From CAYJAD01 sp964371195 (GTDB taxonomy: Bacteria > Desulfobacterota > Desulfovibrionia > Desulfovibrionales > Desulfovibrionaceae), in assembly GCA_964371195.1 (NCBI GenBank), contig CAYJLD010000033.1, positions 1 to 25,792 on the forward strand: a stretch of 25,792 bases of DNA, read 5' to 3'. Positions within the stretch are counted from its first letter, which is position 1. Every line of letters begins with the position of its first letter. The translations under genes and the position numbers were made by a program. This document shows positions 23,561 through 25,792 of this stretch, piece by piece. A model generated the notes under the pieces. That model did not search any database. It was not told the origin of the DNA and was given only the letters and a program-made list of their open reading frames with translations.

Positions 23561-25063
23561 TTATGGTTCAAGACTTACCATAAATGCCTTAAAAACCTTG
23601 TCTATACGCACAGTACCAGGTGCGGCGTTGCGCATAGGTTTTACGTGGCGCACTTCGGCTGAGATTATTTGAGCATTGGGGCTATCTTGTTGCCAGCTTT
23701 TTGCAGCTGCAAGCCTTGCGGCTTCATGCAATGTAGTATCGGGAACGTCTTGCCCACTGAAGTGACGTCTTATGATACAATGCGCACCAGGTCCTCCATC
23801 CACATGCATCCATAAGTCATGACCCGAGGCCATGCGCAAAGCCGCCCAATTCCCTTTAGCATCCTTACCGCGCAATATAATAAATCCGTCTGAACTAGGG
23901 AATGCCTCTACTCCCTTTGGAAGGTTAATTTGTCGATTATTCTTAGGAGTAGTTTTATGATTTAGCTCCACTCCACCAGCAAGTACATCATCCACAGCAC
24001 CTTTTAAATCCTCAAGTTGTTCTTGTAATTTCTTGCGGCGCTCTTCAAGGTGCTGTAAACCACGCCGCCCACGCCCAGCTTTATGAAATAACATTTGCAT
24101 ATTATCACTCAGGCTATATCTTTGATCAAGTTTAATAACTCCATAATCAGGACTATCAATACTTGCAAATTTAGCTTGAGCATCATAACGCCATATGCTG
24201 TCTTGTATTGCTAAACCTTGCTTTTGCAACGCCACAAGCTCATTTAAGCGTATTTCTTCATCTTGAAGCTTAAGTAATAAACGCTCTAAACGTGTTACTT
24301 CACGTTTATGCGGTGCTGCTACAGCTTGGCGAATATTTTTTGCAGCCAGCCCAAGCACTAAGGCATCGCCAAAAAGACTTGTTGCCAAGACCACATCTTC
24401 AAAAATTTTTTCTTCTCGACCATTTTTTAGTTCATGTGGTAAAGGCCAAGCAAGCAGTTCTGCTTTTTCATCTTGTCCATAGACAAAAATATCACCCCCA
24501 CCCGCTTCAAGATCATTTAATAAACTTAATTGCTCAAGTTCATCCAAGCACGGTAGCACTCGACGTAAGCTTGGGGTAAGCATGGGCCAAGTACGCCAAT
24601 CGGCGTCGGCTCCAATACTCATGCTCGGCCACTCAAGGTTTTCATCTTCTTGTGGTAAGGTGGGGCACTTACCAAGCACCAAGCTAGGTCCAGTACGTAA
24701 ATCAAGCACCAGCCAGGTTTCAATATGCTCCGAGGCTACATCGTTAGCGTTAGAGCTAAACAATAGTAACAGCTTACGATTAAGCCAATCCACAGAACAA
24801 AAGGCCACACGCTTAGAGGCACAATGCTTGCGCATGCGCATGATGGGTGCTGAGGGGGAAGTGGCTACAGTAGGTCGCTCTTTAGCAAAATAAATAAATG
24901 GCGCAGAACGCGAAGCCTTAAGAACTAAATGCTTTTTTGACTTTTGAGCATAAAAAGTAAATACATATATATTATCATCTGGAGACTGTATTTTTTCTAA
25001 TCGTGCCCCTAGTAGTATAGGGACTATAGCCTGACCAAGCCGTCTAAATACGTGTGCATCCAT
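23561..25063 (-). CDS. NFACT-family RqcH/Rqc2-like protein
   Basis: NFACT proteins (FbpA/RqcH) bind stalled large ribosomal subunits and in many bacteria recruit tRNA-Ala for C-terminal tailing. This 500-residue protein has an NFACT-N domain (start MDAHVFRRLGQAIVPILLGARLEKIQ; LVLKASRSAPFIYFAKERP; MRKHCASKRV), a coiled-coil middle (about 255-350, for example EVTRLERLLLKLQDEEIRLNELVALQKQ and LEERRKKLQEQLEDLKG) and a C-terminal NFACT-R domain with DLWMHVDGGPGAHCIIRR. The N-domain residue pair usually Asp-Arg reads N95-R96 (WLNRKLLL). It is somewhat shorter than RqcH (about 560-570 residues). It starts 6 bases after the upstream O-methyltransferase stop. The Shine-Dalgarno is weak. Confidence 0.88.
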   Translation of the reverse strand: MDAHVFRRLGQAIVPILLGARLEKIQSPDDNIYVFTFYAQKSKKHLVLKASRSAPFIYFAKERPTVATSPSAPIMRMRKHCASKRVAFCSVDWLNRKLLLLFSSNANDVASEHIETWLVLDLRTGPSLVLGKCPTLPQEDENLEWPSMSIGADADWRTWPMLTPSLRRVLPCLDELEQLSLLNDLEAGGGDIFVYGQDEKAELLAWPLPHELKNGREEKIFEDVVLATSLFGDALVLGLAAKNIRQAVAAPHKREVTRLERLLLKLQDEEIRLNELVALQKQGLAIQDSIWRYDAQAKFASIDSPDYGVIKLDQRYSLSDNMQMLFHKAGRGRRGLQHLEERRKKLQEQLEDLKGAVDDVLAGGVELNHKTTPKNNRQINLPKGVEAFPSSDGFIILRGKDAKGNWAALRMASGHDLWMHVDGGPGAHCIIRRHFSGQDVPDTTLHEAARLAAAKSWQQDSPNAQIISAEVRHVKPMRNAAPGTVRIDKVFKAFMVSLEP

Positions 25064-25069
25064 AAAAAA

Positions 25070-25792
25070 TTAGGGTTTCCTAAACCATACACCAGAATAA
25101 TCACAAGGAGTTAGCTGTAAATCTAAACCACGCTCTTGCATAAATTCATGCACGGCCTTGCGGCAACCATCCCAATGTCCATAGTCATCAATTTGCACAT
25201 AGGCACCAGGAACTAGATTATCATAAAGGTTTAATAAAATATCTCTTGTAGATGAGTACCAATCACCATCCATATGCAAGAGAGCAATTTTGCCCATCTG
25301 CTCTCTCCATACCGGCAAGGTATCACAAAAATACCCTTTTACAATAACAAGCCTATCCTCAGCACCAAGCTTGCTGCAAATGTCTTGCACTGATGAGGTT
25401 GGTGCAGCACATGTACCAGTCCCCCAATTACTTTGCTCTGCTTGTACACCTTGATGCACATCGTTTTCATCTGAAGGAGGCATGCCACTATAACTATCGC
25501 AAGCAAAAATTTTGCGTCCAGTCGTATCATAATTTTTAAGCACCCATGCCAATAAGCCACTGCTACCACCGCCTGCTACACCGCATTCCACAAAACTGCC
25601 TCCAAGGTTATTAGTGCAAACATTCTTGGCATTGGTAAATAATGACTGTAGTCGCTCAGGTCCTACCATGGTATACGGTTGGATTTTGGGGTATATAGCT
25701 TGAAATTCATCATCTATAAATGTTTGATTTGGTTTGGCTATATGCTTTTGTATTTCTTGCAAGAGGTTTTGTGCATCATGATTTTCAGGAAA
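25070..25792 (-). CDS. TylF/MycF-type O-methyltransferase, 5' end beyond window
   Basis: The reading frame is open to the window edge, so the true start lies beyond 25792; the in-frame TTG at 25762 is the only start-like codon inside and is not convincing. The family resemblance is to TylF/macrocin O-methyltransferase. Segments are FVECGVAGGGSSGLLAWVLK (SAM site), KIFACDSYSGMPP, ALLHMDGDWYSSTRDILLNLYDNLVPGAYVQIDDYGHWDGCRKAVHEF (metal and substrate site) and the end DYSGVWFRKP. Such enzymes methylate sugar hydroxyls in antibiotics or surface glycans. The acceptor is unknown. The NFACT gene follows within 6 bases on the same strand. Confidence 0.85.
   Translation of the reverse strand, partial: FPENHDAQNLLQEIQKHIAKPNQTFIDDEFQAIYPKIQPYTMVGPERLQSLFTNAKNVCTNNLGGSFVECGVAGGGSSGLLAWVLKNYDTTGRKIFACDSYSGMPPSDENDVHQGVQAEQSNWGTGTCAAPTSSVQDICSKLGAEDRLVIVKGYFCDTLPVWREQMGKIALLHMDGDWYSSTRDILLNLYDNLVPGAYVQIDDYGHWDGCRKAVHEFMQERGLDLQLTPCDYSGVWFRKP

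Noticed and set aside
1..25792. CRISPR array, toxin-antitoxin pair or prophage
   Set aside because: No regularly spaced direct repeats, cas genes, integrases or phage structural genes are visible, and the MazG here is the NTP pyrophosphohydrolase, not a toxin partner.

Overview
The window is AT-rich bacterial chromosome with tightly packed, mostly intact genes and no phage, plasmid or CRISPR content. The gene set includes class II fructose-bisphosphatase, FolE2, NikR, a CvpA-MazG pair, a Tim44-like protein, a DUF2325 protein and an NFACT/RqcH-type protein. It points to a Gram-negative bacterium, and my best guess is a low-GC Desulfovibrionales-like deltaproteobacterium. That assignment is inferred from gene content only and is tentative.

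Left part (1-3753, all minus strand). A tRNA-Lys(TTT), cut by the window edge, has its own near-consensus promoter. Next come glpX and a small secreted protein of unknown function just downstream of it. A second minus-strand operon then carries a class I SAM methyltransferase, nikR and folE2, with nikR and folE2 overlapping by one base.

Centre (3774-14412, plus strand). A long co-directional run begins with cvpA and mazG. It continues into a membrane glycan-modification set: a large GT-C-like membrane protein with a degenerate active-site motif and a proline-rich tail, a second GT-C-like membrane protein, a DPM1/GtrB-type family 2 glycosyltransferase, an AsnB-type amidotransferase and a GtrA-type flippase candidate. 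A Tim44-like membrane protein and a lone methyltransferase, each probably with its own expression signals, follow. A terminator closes the block at 14380-14412.

Right-centre (14452-21553, minus strand). One operon reads Tm-1-like UPF0261 protein, LivH, LivM, LivK, LivG, LivF, TIM-barrel protein. The two ends of the operon encode the two halves of the plant/fungal Tm-1 architecture (UPF0261 plus 'phosphoenolpyruvate hydrolase-like' TIM barrel). The middle is a complete branched-chain-amino-acid-type ABC importer. This suggests an uptake-plus-catabolism unit for an unidentified small molecule. Two non-coding elements interrupt the operon: a 150-bp MITE-like element with 19-bp terminal inverted repeats that supplies the stop codon of the UPF0261 gene, and a GC-rich multi-hairpin repeat between livK and livG.

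Right end (21554-25792). A 360-bp AT-rich divergent intergenic region separates that operon from an AI-2E-family membrane permease. A cysteine-rich DUF2325 protein follows, with a nearly perfect Fur box over a consensus promoter. Converging on it are an NFACT/RqcH-like protein whose predicted DR motif reads NR, and upstream of that a TylF/MycF-type O-methyltransferase that runs off the window edge.
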